Source: Aeromonas media (GTDB lineage: Bacteria > Pseudomonadota > Gammaproteobacteria > Enterobacterales > Aeromonadaceae). From it: DNA of 47,860 nucleotides. Within the stretch, counting starts at the first letter, position 1. The number at the start of each line of letters is the position of its first letter. The notes under the pieces were generated by a model. The model was not told the DNA's origin. It saw only the letters and a program-made list of their open reading frames with translations, and did not search any database. Position numbers and translations under genes: made by a program. Positions 17,039 through 26,870 of the stretch are shown here, in pieces. The DNA lies in the NCBI RefSeq assembly GCF_000819985.1, contig NZ_CDBZ01000006.1, positions 920 to 48,779 on the forward strand. Reading direction: 5' to 3'.

Positions 17039-18142
17039 TCAGTCGATCAGACCGTACTGCTCCCGCAGTACCTCGATGATCTCCTGCTTGGGATTGGCAC
17101 TGCGCACCAGCTTGTGACCAATGACCTTCTCGGCGATCCCCACGTAGGTGTGGGATATGTCCATCATCACCTCGGTGGGCAGCTTGTTGTCCCGGGCCAG
17201 GGCGAAGCGTTCCGGCATGCGATTCTTGTTGAGCAGGATGTCCGGATCCGGGAAGTGATTCAGCAGCCACTGGCGGAAGCCCTCTTTGGACTTCTCGACG
17301 ATCTCGCCCTGGCGCAGGGCGGCGCCGTCCCAGATACGGGAACTGTCGGGGGTACCCACTTCATCCATGTAGATGAGCTTCTCGTTGCCGGCGGCATCCT
17401 GGACATAGCCAAACTCGAACTTGGTGTCGACGAAGATCTGATCGAGCGCGGCCAGGGCCTCGCTGATGACGTTGAAACCATCCTTGAGCAGCGTCTCGTA
17501 GCGGTCGATGTCCGCCGGGGAGCGGAAACCGAAGGCCTGATGGTGGCGCGCTATGTCGGCACGGGAGACGTTGACGTCGTCCGCTTCCGGCACGCCATCC
17601 AGCCCCTTGAGGATCCCCTTGGTAGAGGGGGTGATGAGGATCTCGGGCAGCTTCTGATCCTTCTTCAGCCCTTCCGGCAACGTGATGCCGCAGAACTCGC
17701 GCTCGCCGTCCTTGTAGGCACGCCACATGGAGCCGGTGATGTACTGGCGGGCGATGGCTTCGATCATCACCGGGCGGGCCTTTTGCACTATCCAGACGAA
17801 GGGGTGCGGTATGTCCAGGATGTGGCTGTCCGCCAACCCCTTCTCCTTGAACAGCTTGAACCAGTGGCTGGAGATGGCATTGAGTGCAGCCCCCTTGCCC
17901 GGCACGCCGTTCAAGCCATCCACACCCTGCCAGATGCAGTCGAAGGCCGAAATGCGGTCGCTGATCACCATGAGGGCGAGCGGCGTATCGGCCGGCACAT
18001 CATAGCCTTTCTCTCTTATGAGCCGGGCACTGTCTGCGGGGGTCAACCAGTAGACGCTGCGCACTTTGCCGGAATGGACAGGTTTATCGGTACGGATCGG
18101 CAAATCGTCATTCACCGCCAATACTTGATCTGCAAGACTCAT
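17039..18142 (-). CDS. purC: SAICAR synthetase (phosphoribosylaminoimidazole-succinocarboxamide synthase)
   Basis: This 367-residue enzyme joins aspartate to CAIR in de novo purine synthesis. [29 protein letters not shown] and [11 protein letters not shown] are family motifs. The length matches the long form found in Vibrio rather than the 237-residue E. coli enzyme. The start at 18142 gives [15 protein letters not shown], as in Vibrio-type proteins; AGGAAG is about 11 nt upstream. A TTG at 18175 would add 11 residues and is less likely. It follows bamC on the same strand but bamC has its own terminator, so purC is probably transcribed alone. I see no PurR box in its upstream region. Confidence 0.93.
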   Translation of the reverse strand: MSLADQVLAVNDDLPIRTDKPVHSGKVRSVYWLTPADSARLIREKGYDVPADTPLALMVISDRISAFDCIWQGVDGLNGVPGKGAALNAISSHWFKLFKEKGLADSHILDIPHPFVWIVQKARPVMIEAIARQYITGSMWRAYKDGEREFCGITLPEGLKKDQKLPEILITPSTKGILKGLDGVPEADDVNVSRADIARHHQAFGFRSPADIDRYETLLKDGFNVISEALAALDQIFVDTKFEFGYVQDAAGNEKLIYMDEVGTPDSSRIWDGAALRQGEIVEKSKEGFRQWLLNHFPDPDILLNKNRMPERFALARDNKLPTEVMMDISHTYVGIAEKVIGHKLVRSANPKQEIIEVLREQYGLID

Positions 18143-18283
18143 GGCTAATAACACTTCCTGTTGTGGGACTGACAAGACAGGCGCATCAGGCTCCTGCCTA
18201 CGAGGGATTCATTCAAGCGAAGCAGCGCCAGGCCTCTCTGCCGGGGCAGGCTCCCAAGAGGGCCTCTGCGCGGACTCCACATA

Positions 18284-18311
18284 ACAAAACAGGGGCACCA
18301 GGCCCCTGTTT
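18284..18311 (-). terminator. Intrinsic terminator of dapA-bamC
   Basis: On the minus strand, AACAGGGGC pairs with GCCCCTGTT and is followed by TTGTTAT, directly after the bamC stop. Confidence 0.85.
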
Positions 18312-19436
18312 CTATTCTGCTTTCGCAGCCTGATCAGCCACGCCTTTGGCAAACGCCTCGGACAGGCTGATATACATCTGGGAGATGACACCGGATGCGA
18401 CCGGCTTCTTGTCCTTGTCGAACAGGGTGATGGAGGTCTTGCCCCCGGCCATCTCGCCCAACTGGAAGCGGTACTGGTCTTCCTCCAGCTTGAACGGCTC
18501 GGCCCCCTTGGCCTGCCAGAACTCGGCATCGGGCTCGTCATACTCGACGTCGATCCAGCCCAGGGACTGCTGGGTATCCTTGATGGTGAAACCATAGGCT
18601 GGCAGCACCTGGTTGAGGCGGCGCCAGACCTGCTCGAAGGAACCATCGGCGATCCAGGCACTCAGCTCGTTGTTGTCCAGACCCAGCTCCAGACCCATGC
18701 CATCGTTGGACTTGTGTTGTTCGCGGGCCTTGAGCTGCTTGTCGTAGTAGAGGGAGAACTGGTTCAGTGCCCGGGTCGCATAGCGCTGGGCATCGGCCGG
18801 GGTCAGCACTGTGCTGGTCTCGCCGTCGATGGTCTCTTCATGCTCCAGCACCCGTACCGACATGTTGACGGCGTGACGCTGCACATCGTTGCTAAGGGTG
18901 AACTGGTAGCGTTGACGGATACGGAAGTCGTCGTCCTCCTCCGCCCAGCCATCGAGGGCGGCGGAGTTGTCAAACCAGCCGGTCTGCAACACGCCGGCCT
19001 GCTGATCCAGCTTCTCTGTGGTGACCTTGTGCTGGGCCAGGAAGTTCATCAGGAAGGCCCAGGTATCGCGCTCCACGCTCTGGCTGGTGCTCAGGGCATA
19101 GAAGACCAGGGTCGGTTCGCTGGCCTTGGCCACCACCTGACTGCCAGGGACCACCGTCAGCAGCTGGGCTGGCGGACGCACGTCCACCTTGGCACCGATG
19201 GCACCTTCGCGGCTGCTCTCCGGCAGGGCCGGGATGTCGAAATTACTGTTAAAGGCGGGGGTACTCAACCCGGCGGGCACGAGGAAGGCGCGACCTTCGA
19301 GGCGGCTCTCTTCATACTCGAAGCCACGGTTGGCCATCTTGCGATCCTGGGGTGAGCTACAGGCTGCCAACACGGCAACAGTCGCGACACTCAGCACCAG
19401 GCGCACTGCATTTCCCTTTCCATTTGCTTTAAACAC
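18312..19436 (-). CDS. bamC: Outer-membrane assembly lipoprotein BamC
   Basis: This 374-residue lipoprotein is a component of the BAM complex that inserts beta-barrel proteins. The signal peptide ends in the lipobox VLAACSS with Cys26 as lipidation site. The extended N-terminal segment (GFEYEESRLEGRAFLVPAGLS) and two helix-grip domains follow the E. coli layout. The start is a GTG that overlaps the dapA stop by 8 nt (GTGTTTAA), implying coupled translation. dapA-bamC is the conserved enteric order. A terminator follows immediately. Confidence 0.9.
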   Translation of the reverse strand: MFKANGKGNAVRLVLSVATVAVLAACSSPQDRKMANRGFEYEESRLEGRAFLVPAGLSTPAFNSNFDIPALPESSREGAIGAKVDVRPPAQLLTVVPGSQVVAKASEPTLVFYALSTSQSVERDTWAFLMNFLAQHKVTTEKLDQQAGVLQTGWFDNSAALDGWAEEDDDFRIRQRYQFTLSNDVQRHAVNMSVRVLEHEETIDGETSTVLTPADAQRYATRALNQFSLYYDKQLKAREQHKSNDGMGLELGLDNNELSAWIADGSFEQVWRRLNQVLPAYGFTIKDTQQSLGWIDVEYDEPDAEFWQAKGAEPFKLEEDQYRFQLGEMAGGKTSITLFDKDKKPVASGVISQMYISLSEAFAKGVADQAAKAE

Positions 19437-20316
19437 TCGCCATCAACTCCGCAGTCGTCAGTGCTCGCGCCATCGCCTGTTCCCCCTCGGGGGTGAGGTC
19501 GGTCAGCGGCAGGCGCAAGGTCGCCGTCGCCATCAATCCCAGTCGGGCACAGGCCCACTTGACCGGAATGGGACTCGGTTCGCAGAACAGAGTCTGATGC
19601 AACGGCATCAATCGATTGTTGATGTCATGAGCCTGCCCGGCATCACCGGCCAGCGCAGCACGACACATGTCGGCCATCTGGGGCGCCGCAATATTGGTGG
19701 TGACCGAAATGACGCCATCGCCCCCTTGCAGCATAAAATCACATCCGCTGGCATCATCGCCACTATAAAGCGCGAAATCCGGCCCGCACAACTCGCGCAG
19801 CAGCGGGGTGCGGCTCAAATCCCCCGTCGCCTCCTTCAAACCGATGATGCCGGGAACCTTGGCCAGACGAGCCACGGTCTCCGGTTTGAGATCGCAGCAG
19901 GTGCGACCGGGCACATTATAGAGAATTTGAGGCAGACCACTAGCCTCGGCGATCGCACAATAGTGACGATAGAGACCTTCCTGGGTGGGTTTGTTGTAAT
20001 AAGGGGTCACCGAGAGACCCGCCACCACGCTGGCTTGGGCGAAACGCCTGGAGAGGGCGATGGCATGGGCTGTGCTGTTGGAGCCGCAGCCCGCGATGAC
20101 CGGAATGCGGCCAGCGGCGAATTCGACGGCTTTTTCCACGACGGCGATATGTTCCTGCTCGCTCAGGGTGACCGACTCTCCCGTGGTGCCCACCGCGACT
20201 ATGGCACTGGTACCGGCGCCGACATGATACTCCACCAGGGCCGCCAGACTGGTCCAATCGATGTCACCCGAGGCCAGCATGGGGGTAACGAGCGCAACAA
20301 TACTACCGCGTAACAT
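19429..20316 (-). CDS. dapA: 4-hydroxy-tetrahydrodipicolinate synthase
   Basis: This 295-residue TIM-barrel aldolase condenses pyruvate with aspartate semialdehyde, the first step specific to lysine and diaminopimelate synthesis. The Schiff-base Lys161 (GLKEATGD), Thr44-Thr45 (GTTGES), Tyr107, Tyr133 and Arg138 (YNVPGRT) are all in place at E. coli numbering. GGGAG lies 9 nt upstream of the ATG. It is the first gene of dapA-bamC and is divergent from gcvR; the roughly 200-bp spacer must hold both promoters. Confidence 0.96.
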   Translation of the reverse strand: MLRGSIVALVTPMLASGDIDWTSLAALVEYHVGAGTSAIVAVGTTGESVTLSEQEHIAVVEKAVEFAAGRIPVIAGCGSNSTAHAIALSRRFAQASVVAGLSVTPYYNKPTQEGLYRHYCAIAEASGLPQILYNVPGRTCCDLKPETVARLAKVPGIIGLKEATGDLSRTPLLRELCGPDFALYSGDDASGCDFMLQGGDGVISVTTNIAAPQMADMCRAALAGDAGQAHDINNRLMPLHQTLFCEPSPIPVKWACARLGLMATATLRLPLTDLTPEGEQAMARALTTAELMASV

Positions 20317-20515
20317 GGATATTTCTCCCGATTTTCAGGGGCGTAATGGTAAAGCTGCCCCTTTTGAAAAACAAGGGAGGCAAGGGACAAGCCGTGTTAC
20401 CATCCGCCACAAAACGTATGGATGCACGAGGGCAGGAAAGAGCCCGGAGCAGGGCGTCATGCCCGCCAAGCGCTCGCTTTCACCGCATTCGCAATAAATG
20501 GACGAGAGACGATTT

Positions 20516-21049
20516 ATGACTCACTACCTGGTCGTAACGGCCATCGGCACGGACAGGCCTGGCATCGTCAATGAGGTTACCCGTCACGTCAGTGGCTGCG
20601 GTTGCAACATTGTCGACAGCCGTCTTGGCATCTTCGGTAACGAATTCACTTTCATCATGCTGTTGTCCGGTGACTGGAACAGCTTGATGCAGCTTGAGAT
20701 AAGCCTCCCCCTGCGCAGCCAGGAGTGGGATCTCATCACCATGATGAAGCGCACCGAGCGCCACCACTCTCTGCAATATGACATCAGCGCCAGCGCCGAG
20801 GTGCTGATCCGGGATCAGCCGGGCATCGTAAGCCAGTGCACCCAGTTCTTCAGCGATCACGGCTGGGATATCCAGGCCATGCAGACCGTCACGCTCGAGC
20901 AGCAACCCTTCAACCTGCTCAAGGCCAATTTCCAGCTCAATCAGGCCAAGCAGGGCGAGGCGGCCGACTCGAAGACGGCCTTCGCCGATTTCTGTCGTGA
21001 ACTGGGTGCCGAGTCATTCGAGTTCATCGTCAATCACAAATACGCCTGA
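20516..21049 (+). CDS. gcvR: Glycine cleavage system regulator GcvR
   Basis: This 177-residue protein has two ACT domains (HYLVVTAIGTDRPGIVNEV and SAEVLIRDQPGIVSQCTQFF), the arrangement of GcvR. GcvR binds GcvA and blocks activation of the glycine cleavage operon when glycine is low. The start at 20516 (MTHYLVV) matches known GcvR N-termini; an in-frame ATG at 20498 would add 6 residues. It is divergent from dapA and followed 23 nt later by bcp, as in E. coli. The ribosome site is weak (GAGAG). Confidence 0.88.
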   Translation: MTHYLVVTAIGTDRPGIVNEVTRHVSGCGCNIVDSRLGIFGNEFTFIMLLSGDWNSLMQLEISLPLRSQEWDLITMMKRTERHHSLQYDISASAEVLIRDQPGIVSQCTQFFSDHGWDIQAMQTVTLEQQPFNLLKANFQLNQAKQGEAADSKTAFADFCRELGAESFEFIVNHKYA

Positions 21050-21072
21050 CGGCGTTTATCCGAGGAGACCCC

Positions 21073-21537
21073 ATGCAACCACTACAAGTTGGTACTCAGG
21101 CCCCCGATTTTTCCCTCCCCGATCAGGATGGTCAGCAGGTCAGTCTGTCCTCCCTGCGGGGCAAGAAGGTGCTCATCTATTTCTATCCCAAGGCGATGAC
21201 CCCGGGCTGCACCACCCAGGCCTGCGGCCTGCGCGACGTCAATGCAGAGCTGGCCGCCCTCAACGTGGTGGTGCTCGGTATCAGCCCGGATCCGGCCAAG
21301 CGCCTGAAAAAATTCGAGGAACGCGACAGCCTGAACTTCCGGCTGCTGGCCGATGAGGATCACGCCGTGGCCGATGCCTTTGGCGTCTGGGGCCCGAAGA
21401 AGTTCATGGGCAAGGAGTATGACGGCATCCATCGGCTGAGCTTCCTCATCGATGAGGAGGGCAAAGTGGCCCATCGCTTCGACAAGTTCAAGACCAGCGA
21501 TCACCATCAGGTAGTGCTCGACCTCGTCAAGGGCTGA
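21073..21537 (+). CDS. bcp: Thiol peroxidase Bcp (PrxQ-type peroxiredoxin)
   Basis: This 154-residue thioredoxin-fold peroxidase reduces hydrogen peroxide and organic peroxides. The peroxidatic Cys46 and resolving Cys51 are in PGCTTQACGLRD, the atypical two-cysteine pattern of Bcp. GTQAPDFSLPDQDG is the family start. AGGAG lies 5 nt before the ATG. It forms an operon with gcvR and ends in a strong terminator. Confidence 0.93.
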   Translation: MQPLQVGTQAPDFSLPDQDGQQVSLSSLRGKKVLIYFYPKAMTPGCTTQACGLRDVNAELAALNVVVLGISPDPAKRLKKFEERDSLNFRLLADEDHAVADAFGVWGPKKFMGKEYDGIHRLSFLIDEEGKVAHRFDKFKTSDHHQVVLDLVKG

Positions 21538-21559
21538 GCCCCGCCAGTTCAGACACGAC

Positions 21560-21590
21560 AACAGGGCCTGCAGATGCAGGCCCTGTTCGT
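21560..21590 (+). terminator. Intrinsic terminator of gcvR-bcp
   Basis: AACAGGGCCTG pairs with CAGGCCCTGTT around a short loop, followed by CGTTT. Confidence 0.85.
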
Positions 21591-21756
21591 TTGCACCCAA
21601 CTCTGCCATGCAAGAGCCGGGGATGTCCTGCCAAATGCAGCTCCCCTATTGGACCCTCCTTCCCGTTTTTCTCGCCAACCTCCCCTATCAGATCAAAAAA
21701 TTCATCCTGGATATGGGTTAACGTGACCCCAGATTCATTTTCCAGCGAGACAGCCC

Positions 21757-22257
21757 ATGAACATGAGCCATACCGAACGCCTGATCCTGAGCAACCAGTA
21801 CGAGATCCTGGCCAAACTCAATCCGGAGAAGGCGGCGTTTTACCAGCGGGCCAGCACCATAGTCGAGCGTGGCTACTGCCTGCAGATCCTCGAGCTGGAG
21901 AAGAGCTTCGGCCACCTGGATCTCGCCACCTGCCAGGAGGTGCTGGACACCCTGGAGCTGCATCATGCGCTGGCCATCTCCTGGGGCAACCTCGACGCCG
22001 GTACCCGGGCCGAGGTGAACGAGAGTCGCCTGGCCTTCAACGGCTACAGCCGCAGCCAGGAGCGGGAACTGGCGGATTATGTCTGCTTCCTGCTGGAGGT
22101 GGACAAGCGCTTCCCCGAACTGCCCTGCCCCTGCGACGAGCTCTCCAGCGACATCGCCATGCGCGACAAGTACCAGCGCATGCTGGCGGCCTGGCGTCAG
22201 TGCCCCCGTCAGTACAAGCTCTCCATTCAGGAGATCAGCAAGGTGCTGGCCGCCTGA
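21757..22257 (+). CDS. yfbU: YfbU family protein
   Basis: This 166-residue helical protein aligns along its length with E. coli YfbU: RLILSNQYEIL, IVERGYCLQI, DTLELHHALAISWGNL. Its function is not settled. The start at 21757 (MNMSHTERL) matches the E. coli N-terminus; the ribosome site is weak. It converges on yfbV and lies near ackA-pta, the same neighbourhood as in E. coli. Confidence 0.9.
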   Translation: MNMSHTERLILSNQYEILAKLNPEKAAFYQRASTIVERGYCLQILELEKSFGHLDLATCQEVLDTLELHHALAISWGNLDAGTRAEVNESRLAFNGYSRSQERELADYVCFLLEVDKRFPELPCPCDELSSDIAMRDKYQRMLAAWRQCPRQYKLSIQEISKVLAA

Positions 22258-22262
22258 ATGTG

Positions 22263-22287
22263 AAAAAGGCGCCTGATGGCGCCTTTT
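22263..22287. terminator. Bidirectional terminator between yfbU and yfbV
   Basis: AAAAAGGCGCC pairs with GGCGCCTTTT around TGAT. It is symmetrical enough to stop both convergent genes. Confidence 0.85.
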
Positions 22288-22302
22288 GCTCCCCTGCCGG
22301 GG

Positions 22303-22743
22303 TTATTCGTAGAGGAAGGATTTGTCCAGCTGCTTGAAGGCGGCGTTGAGGGTATCGGCCAGCTCCTCGTAACGGGGGCAGGCCACCAGCTGACGATGAC
22401 CGCCCTGCTCGTTCATCTTGCCGTTGATCTCCCTGTACCAATTGGCAAGGGAGGGGGGAAGACGGGTATCGGCACGCTGGCCGAGCCAGTAATAGCCTTG
22501 CAGCGGCAGGCTGAGCAGGAAGAGCACGGAGGCCATCACGGAGGGCCAGTAGTGCAGTTCGCCGAACTGGAACTGCAGCATGACGCTGAGCACGGCGAGT
22601 GCCGGGATGACCCTGAGAGCGAACTCGGTGGCCTTGATCACCCGATTCTCCGGGAACATGGAATTAAGCTCGGGACGGCGCGGCCAAAGAGTCATATAAT
22701 GACGGCCTTGCTGTAATTTAGTTCCAAAAATGTTCATGCTCAT
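22303..22743 (-). CDS. yfbV: YfbV (UPF0208) membrane protein
   Basis: This 146-residue inner-membrane protein has two hydrophobic segments, about residues 41-60 (FALRVIPALAVLSVMLQFQF) and 65-86 (WPSVMASVLFLLSLPLQGYYWL). Flanking sequence (GRHYMTLWPRRPELNSMFPE) is diagnostic for the YfbV family. E. coli YfbV has been implicated in limiting the spread of Ter macrodomain organisation. GGAGG lies 4 nt upstream of the ATG at 22743 and 10 nt upstream of a second ATG at 22737; either could be used. It is divergent from ackA. Confidence 0.9.
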   Translation of the reverse strand: MSMNIFGTKLQQGRHYMTLWPRRPELNSMFPENRVIKATEFALRVIPALAVLSVMLQFQFGELHYWPSVMASVLFLLSLPLQGYYWLGQRADTRLPPSLANWYREINGKMNEQGGHRQLVACPRYEELADTLNAAFKQLDKSFLYE

Positions 22744-23045
22744 ACTACCTCCGAGCTCTTTTTGAACGTATTAACGGCAAAACCTCGACAATATTTGAGA
22801 GGCGATAACAAAGGTTGAGGATGACTTTGTTATTTTTCAACAATCAGGTTATCCTTTGTACGCCCAATTTTTACGCCAGTGGTTTGCTGCTGGCCTGTCA
22901 GGGACGTCAGAATTCCGGGTCTTGTATCACTATACAAGGGGCAAGCAACAGATTGCCAACCCTCATAAGGATAAGTTGATAGTTTTTGGACGCACCGCGT
23001 CCGGCGCATCCTCCAACCCAACCCAATCTGCGATAGGATTTATTC
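22744..23045. promoter_or_regulatory. Shared yfbV/ackA upstream region
   Basis: About 300 bp without a gene, relatively AT-rich, with several TTGTTA/GTTATC-like elements (22826-22853) that would suit an ArcA-type direct-repeat site. An inverted repeat CTTGTA-N6-TACAAG lies near 22921. A weak AGGA precedes the ackA start. I cannot fix the promoter hexamers with confidence. Control by ArcA/FNR is known for E. coli ackA; here it is inference. Confidence 0.35.
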
Positions 23046-24248
23046 ATGAGTAAGCTGGTTCTTGTTCTTAACTGTGGCAGCTCGTCCCTGAAGTTTGCTG
23101 TCATTGACGCAACCACCGGTGATGATCTGCTGTCCGGCCTGGCCGAGTGCTTCAACCTCGACGACGCCCGCATCAAGTGGAAGCTCAACGGCGAAAAGGG
23201 TAGCGCCGATCTGGGTGCCGGTGCCGCTCACCAGGAAGCGCTGGACTTCATCGTCCACAAGATCCTGCCGCTCAACCCGGAACTGTCCAAGAACCTGATC
23301 GCCATCGGCCACCGCGTGGTACACGGCGGCGAGCAATTCACTTCTTCCGTGCGGATCTGCAATGACGTGATCGCCGGTATCGAAGCCGCCATTCCTTATG
23401 CTCCGCTGCACAACCCCGCTCACCTGATCGGTATCCGTGCCGCGCTGAAGGTCTTCCCTGAGCTGGCCGAGAAGAACGTCGCCGTGTTCGACACCGCGTT
23501 CCACCAGACCATGCCGGAAGAAGCCTTCCTGTACGCCCTGCCGTACAAACTCTACAAAGAGAACGGCATCCGTCGCTACGGCGCCCACGGCACCAGCCAC
23601 TACTACATCAGCCTGGAAGCCGCCAAGCAGCTGAACAAGCCGGTGGAAGAGCTCAACATCATCAACTGCCACCTGGGCAACGGCGGCTCCGTCTGCGCCA
23701 TCAAGAACGGCAAATCCGTCGATACCTCCATGGGCCTGACCCCGCTGGAAGGCCTGGTGATGGGTACCCGTTCCGGTGATCTGGATCCGGCCATCATCTT
23801 CTTCCTGCACGACAAGCTGGGCATGAGCGTCGCCGAGATCAACACCATGCTGACCAAGGAATCCGGCCTGCTGGGTCTGACCGAAGTCACCTCCGACTGC
23901 CGTTTCGTTGAAGACAACTACGACAGCAAGGAAGAAGCCAAGCGCGCCATGGACGTGTACTGCTACCGTCTGGCCAAGTACATCGGCGCCTACGCCGCCG
24001 CCATGGACGGTCGTCTGGACGCCGTGGTCTTCACCGGCGGCATCGGCGAGAACTCCGCCCCGATCCGCGAGATCACCCTGGGCAAGCTGGGCCTGCTGGG
24101 CTTCGACGTCGACCACGACGCCAACCTGAAGGCACGTTTCGGCAAGGGTGGCGAGATCACCAAGGCTGGCTCCACCAAGGCCCTGGTTATCCCGACCAAC
24201 GAAGAGTGGGTCATCGCCCACGACGCGCTGGAACTGGTCGGCGCATAA
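23046..24248 (+). CDS. ackA: Acetate kinase
   Basis: This 400-residue ASKHA-fold enzyme interconverts acetyl phosphate plus ADP with acetate plus [77 protein letters not shown] and FTGGIGENS are the conserved phosphate- and adenosine-binding motifs. The length equals that of E. coli AckA. It is followed by a hairpin terminator and then pta, with which it forms the acetate overflow pathway. Codon choice is strongly biased, as expected for a highly expressed gene. Confidence 0.97.
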   Translation: MSKLVLVLNCGSSSLKFAVIDATTGDDLLSGLAECFNLDDARIKWKLNGEKGSADLGAGAAHQEALDFIVHKILPLNPELSKNLIAIGHRVVHGGEQFTSSVRICNDVIAGIEAAIPYAPLHNPAHLIGIRAALKVFPELAEKNVAVFDTAFHQTMPEEAFLYALPYKLYKENGIRRYGAHGTSHYYISLEAAKQLNKPVEELNIINCHLGNGGSVCAIKNGKSVDTSMGLTPLEGLVMGTRSGDLDPAIIFFLHDKLGMSVAEINTMLTKESGLLGLTEVTSDCRFVEDNYDSKEEAKRAMDVYCYRLAKYIGAYAAAMDGRLDAVVFTGGIGENSAPIREITLGKLGLLGFDVDHDANLKARFGKGGEITKAGSTKALVIPTNEEWVIAHDALELVGA

Positions 24249-24262
24249 ATTAGCTGTAGAGC

Positions 24263-24286
24263 AAGGCCGCCCCAGGGCGGCCTTTT
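24263..24286 (+). terminator. Hairpin terminator between ackA and pta
   Basis: AAGGCCGCC pairs with GGCGGCCTT around CCAG and is followed by TT. It is short on T residues, so it may be partial and set the ackA:pta ratio. Confidence 0.7.
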
Positions 24287-24317
24287 CCTGATCCCAAAAA
24301 TGAACAAGGGGTAATAA

Positions 24318-26471
24318 GTGGCACGCACTATTATGCTCATCCCGGTCGGCACTGGTGTCGGCGTAACTTCCGTGAGTCTTGGCGTCGTTCGCGCCATGGA
24401 ACGTCACGGTGTCAATGTCAGCTTCTTCAAACCGGTTGCTCAGCCGCGCCCGGGTGAAACCGGTACCGAGCGCTCCACCGCCGTGATCCGCGCCGCCGCC
24501 AACATCAACCCACCCGAGCCGTTCGCCCTCTCCTACGCCGAGAACATGATCACCTCCAGCAACACCGATATCCTGCTGGAAGAGATCGTGGCCCGCTTCG
24601 AAGAGCACGTGAAGACCAGCGGTGCCGAAGTGGTGGTGATCGAAGGCCTGGTGCCGACCGACAAGCAACCCTTTGCCAACAAGCTGAACTACGACGTCGC
24701 CAAGGCGCTGGATGCCGACATGGTGTTCGTGACCCATCCGGGCAACGACTCCAGCCAGAAGCTCAAAGAGCGCATCGAACTGGCCTGCTCCAACTTCGGT
24801 GGCGTCAGCAACCCGCGCATCGTGGGCTGCGTCATCAACAAGGTGGGTGCACCGGTTGACGAGCACGGCGTGACCCGCCCCGATCTGACCGAGATGTTCG
24901 AGGCCCATCACCACACCTCCGACACCGCCCACAACCTGGAAGTGCTGCAGGTGTTCGGCAAGAGCCCGCTGCGCATCCTCGGCTGCATCCCCTGGAACAC
25001 CCAGCTGATCGCCCCGCGCGCCAAGGATCTCGCCAAGCACCTGGCCGCCAAGATCCTGCACAGGGGTGAGCTGGACAGCCGTCGCCTGCAGACCGTGACC
25101 TTCTGTGCCCGCTCCATCCACAACATGATCGAGCACTTCCGTCCGGGCAGCCTGCTGGTCACCTCAGGCGACCGCTCCGACGTCATCGTCTCCGCCTGTC
25201 TGTCCGCCATGAACGGCGTCAAGCTGGGTGCCCTGCTGCTGACCGGCAACTACCACCCTGAGCCGCAAGTCATCGCCCTGTGCCAACAGGCCATGGCTAC
25301 CGGCCTGCCGATCATGATCACCGGCACCAACACCTGGCAGACCGCCGTCAGCCTGCAGAACTTCAACGTCGACATCCCGGAAGATGACCGCGAGCGTATC
25401 GAGCTGGTGCAGGACTATGTGGCTGGCCACATCGACAAGCACTGGATCGAGTCTCTCTCTGCCAAGTCCACCCGCTCCCGTCGCCTGAGCCCGCCTGCGT
25501 TCCGCTATCAGCTGACCGAGCTGGCCCGTCAGGCCAACAAGCGCGTCGTGCTGCCGGAAGGGGAAGAGCCGCGCACCATCAAGGCTGCCGCCATCTGTGC
25601 CGAACGTGGCATCGCCCGTCCGGTGCTGCTTGGCAACCCGGAAGAGATCCGTCGCGTCGCCGAACAGCAGGGTGTGGTACTGACCGATCGCGTCGAGATC
25701 ATCGACCCGCTGGAAGTACGCGAGCGCTATGTGCCGCGTCTGGTCGAGCTGCGCAAGAACAAGGGCATGACCGAAGTGGTCGCCCGCGAACAGCTGGAAG
25801 ACAACGTGGTGCTGGGCACCATGATGCTGGAGCGTGGCGAAGTGGACGGTCTGGTTTCCGGCGCCGTGCACACCACCGCCAACACCATTCGTCCGCCGAT
25901 GCAGATCATCAAGACTGCCCCGGGTTCGTCCCTCATCTCCTCCATCTTCTTCATGCTGCTGCCTGATCAGGTACTGGTGTACGGTGACTGCGCCATCAAC
26001 CCGGATCCGAGCGCCGAACAGCTGGCCGAGATCGCCATCCAGTCCGCCGACTCCGCTGCCGCCTTCGGCATCGAGCCGCGCGTCGCCATGATCTCCTACT
26101 CCACCGGTACCTCTGGCGCCGGTGCGGACGTCGAGAAGGTGCGTGAAGCGACCGAGCTGGCCAAGGCCAAGCGCCCCGACCTCATCATCGACGGCCCGCT
26201 GCAGTACGACGCGGCCATCATGGAGAACGTAGCCAAGTCCAAGGCACCGAACTCACCGGTCGCGGGTAAAGCCACCGTGTTCGTGTTCCCGGATCTCAAC
26301 ACCGGCAACACCACCTACAAGGCGGTACAGCGCTCCGCCGAGCTGGTCTCCATCGGCCCCATGCTGCAAGGCATGCGCAAGCCGGTCAACGACCTCTCCC
26401 GTGGCGCCCTGGTAGACGACATCGTCTACACCATCGCCCTGACCGGTATCCAGGCAGCCCAGGCCGAGTAA
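24318..26471 (+). CDS. pta: Phosphate acetyltransferase
   Basis: This 717-residue enzyme converts acetyl-CoA and phosphate to acetyl phosphate. It has the long enteric form. An N-terminal P-loop-like domain ([18 protein letters not shown]) and a central DRTGG region carry regulation. The C-terminal PTA/PTB catalytic domain (from about residue 390) includes [21 protein letters not shown] and [16 protein letters not shown]. The start is a GTG at 24318 with AAGGGG 7 nt upstream. It follows ackA in the same direction. The pair controls acetate excretion and acetyl phosphate, a phosphodonor for response regulators. Confidence 0.96.
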   Translation: MARTIMLIPVGTGVGVTSVSLGVVRAMERHGVNVSFFKPVAQPRPGETGTERSTAVIRAAANINPPEPFALSYAENMITSSNTDILLEEIVARFEEHVKTSGAEVVVIEGLVPTDKQPFANKLNYDVAKALDADMVFVTHPGNDSSQKLKERIELACSNFGGVSNPRIVGCVINKVGAPVDEHGVTRPDLTEMFEAHHHTSDTAHNLEVLQVFGKSPLRILGCIPWNTQLIAPRAKDLAKHLAAKILHRGELDSRRLQTVTFCARSIHNMIEHFRPGSLLVTSGDRSDVIVSACLSAMNGVKLGALLLTGNYHPEPQVIALCQQAMATGLPIMITGTNTWQTAVSLQNFNVDIPEDDRERIELVQDYVAGHIDKHWIESLSAKSTRSRRLSPPAFRYQLTELARQANKRVVLPEGEEPRTIKAAAICAERGIARPVLLGNPEEIRRVAEQQGVVLTDRVEIIDPLEVRERYVPRLVELRKNKGMTEVVAREQLEDNVVLGTMMLERGEVDGLVSGAVHTTANTIRPPMQIIKTAPGSSLISSIFFMLLPDQVLVYGDCAINPDPSAEQLAEIAIQSADSAAAFGIEPRVAMISYSTGTSGAGADVEKVREATELAKAKRPDLIIDGPLQYDAAIMENVAKSKAPNSPVAGKATVFVFPDLNTGNTTYKAVQRSAELVSIGPMLQGMRKPVNDLSRGALVDDIVYTIALTGIQAAQAE

Positions 26472-26492
26472 TATCGCCCGCGCTGGCCCTGT

Positions 26493-26522
26493 GAAAAACC
26501 CGCCTTCCGGCGGGTTTTTTTA
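26493..26522 (+). terminator. Intrinsic terminator of ackA-pta
   Basis: AAAACCCGCC pairs with GGCGGGTTTT around TTCC, with a run of T residues. Confidence 0.92.
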
Positions 26523-26822
26523 TGGCGGCGAGATGTTGATCCACAAGATCAAATCAGGATCCTGGGCAGATCCCCCGATCTGACGCTGGGGCTCATCTGG
26601 CAAGGCGCGGGCGATAAGCAAACACTCACACCCGCGCAGGGGGATTGCACAATTGCGATCCAGTCAGGATCAAATCAGAATATCCCTTTAAGATCAGCAA
26701 ACTAACGTCAGACACACCGCTAATCTACAGAGTTTTCCACAGCTTTTGTGGATAGTTTACCGATCATTTGAAAGAAAATGACAGTTCCGGTCAGCACTTC
26801 CCCTCCCTAGAGCGACCATGAG
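26523..26822. other. Gene-free region rich in GATC and DnaA-box-like sites
   Basis: About 300 bp between two terminators and without a convincing gene. I count nine GATC sites from 26538 to 26765 (starting at 26538, 26547, 26558, 26569, 26577, 26657, 26668, 26692, 26762). About one would be expected by chance in that length. A near-direct repeat GATCAAATCAG(G/A)AT occurs at 26547 and 26668. DnaA-box-like 9-mers are TTTTCCACA (26733), CTATCCACA on the minus strand (26747-26755) and TGATCCACA (26537), each one base from TTATCCACA. The last two thirds are AT-rich. The combination resembles a DnaA/SeqA/Dam-responsive site; the role is inference. Confidence 0.5.
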
Positions 26823-26847
26823 AAAGGGGCTCCGAAGAGCCCCTTTT
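26823..26847. terminator. Terminator of ilvIH
   Basis: AAAGGGGCTC pairs with GAGCCCCTTT around CGAA. On the minus strand it is followed by CTCATGG, so it is a hairpin with an in-stem T-run, lying 23 nt beyond the ilvH stop. Confidence 0.75.
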
Positions 26848-26870
26848 GGATAGATTACCAGCCCCTGATA

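Noticed and set aside
23040-25136. 698-codon minus-strand open frame opposite ackA and pta
   Set aside because: Shadow of two highly expressed core genes with strong codon bias; Val/Gly/Asp-rich and without domain or ribosome site.
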